Source: a virus | Length of the DNA stretch: 21,844 bases | Reading direction: 5' to 3' (one strand) | IMG/VR virus record: IMGVR_UViG_3300033552_000060 | Location: 1 to 21,844 of that record | Shown here: positions 21,758 to 21,844 of the stretch, piece after piece | Layout: the number at the start of each line of letters is the position of its first letter | How positions within the stretch are numbered: the first letter of the stretch is position 1 | Made by a program: the position numbers and the translations under genes | Notes under the pieces: generated by a model | The model's input: the letters and a program-made list of their open reading frames with translations, nothing else | What the model was told of the DNA's origin: nothing | Database searches by the model: none

Positions 21758-21760
21758 AGC

Positions 21761-21844
21761 TTACTCAACTTTATCGCCAAAAGTTTCTTGATAGTAATTA
21801 TTCGACATTTCATTCTCATCTTGTATTCCACTTGTGTCCCAACT
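21761..21844 (-). CDS. C-terminal end of an unknown gene, partial at window edge
   Basis: A minus-strand frame enters from the right edge and stops at TAA (21763-21761), leaving 27 visible residues (ending YYQETFGDKVE). The fragment is polar and acidic, with no recognisable motif. It is plausible as the end of a gene in the same direction as the integrase, but too short to identify. Confidence 0.4.
   Translation of the reverse strand, partial: SWDTSGIQDENEMSNNYYQETFGDKVE

Noticed and set aside
21410-21844. Possible attachment site or tRNA near the integrase
   Set aside because: No tRNA-like cloverleaf and no duplicated core was seen in the window; the attachment site may lie beyond the right edge.

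Overview
The window is the late (structural) half of a temperate siphovirus-type phage, most likely a prophage of a Flavobacterium-like Bacteroidota host. The DNA is AT-rich, genes mostly lack strong Shine-Dalgarno sequences, and the one rightward promoter (20288-20317) fits the Bacteroidota pattern TTG-N19-TAnnTTTG. The proteins have the flavour of Flavobacteriia phages. All genes except one small repressor-like gene lie on the minus strand, so transcription runs from high to low coordinates.

In transcription order: (1) 21844-20273 holds the end of an unknown gene, a 69-aa unknown protein, a tyrosine integrase and, on the plus strand, an XRE regulator with palindromes at its start. (2) 20272-18524 is the large terminase. 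(3) 18446-17106 is a run of six very small genes (membrane proteins, a DUF551-like protein, a zinc ribbon) between terminase and portal, closed by a strong terminator. (4) 16994-13529 is the HK97-type head module: portal, prohead protease, major capsid protein and an accessory capsid protein. (5) 13522-10245 is the neck and tail tube: connector, head-closure protein, gp10-like protein, tail completion protein, major tail protein, G and G-T tail chaperones made through a clear -1 slippery site, and a small secreted protein followed by a second terminator. (6) 10105-1481 is the tape measure protein, one large tail-tip protein, a 51-aa protein and a 1066-aa receptor-binding tail fibre with an SGNH-hydrolase domain. 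(7) 1434-1 is the lysis cassette: holin, N-acetylmuramidase-type endolysin and a probable inner-membrane spanin cut by the window edge.

The most striking non-coding signal is a duplicated control cassette. Just after each of the two strong terminators lies the same 31-bp sequence, followed exactly 17 nt later by the same 9-mer TACTTTTAC and then a start codon (portal at 16994, tape measure at 10105). I read these as paired late promoters that split the late genes into a head/neck unit and a tail/lysis unit. The second strong signal is the A-AAA-AAG slippery heptamer at 10968-10962, which joins the G and T chaperone frames into a 250-aa fusion.

No tRNA, CRISPR array, insertion sequence, attachment site or small terminase was found. 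No stretch longer than 300 bases lacks a gene.
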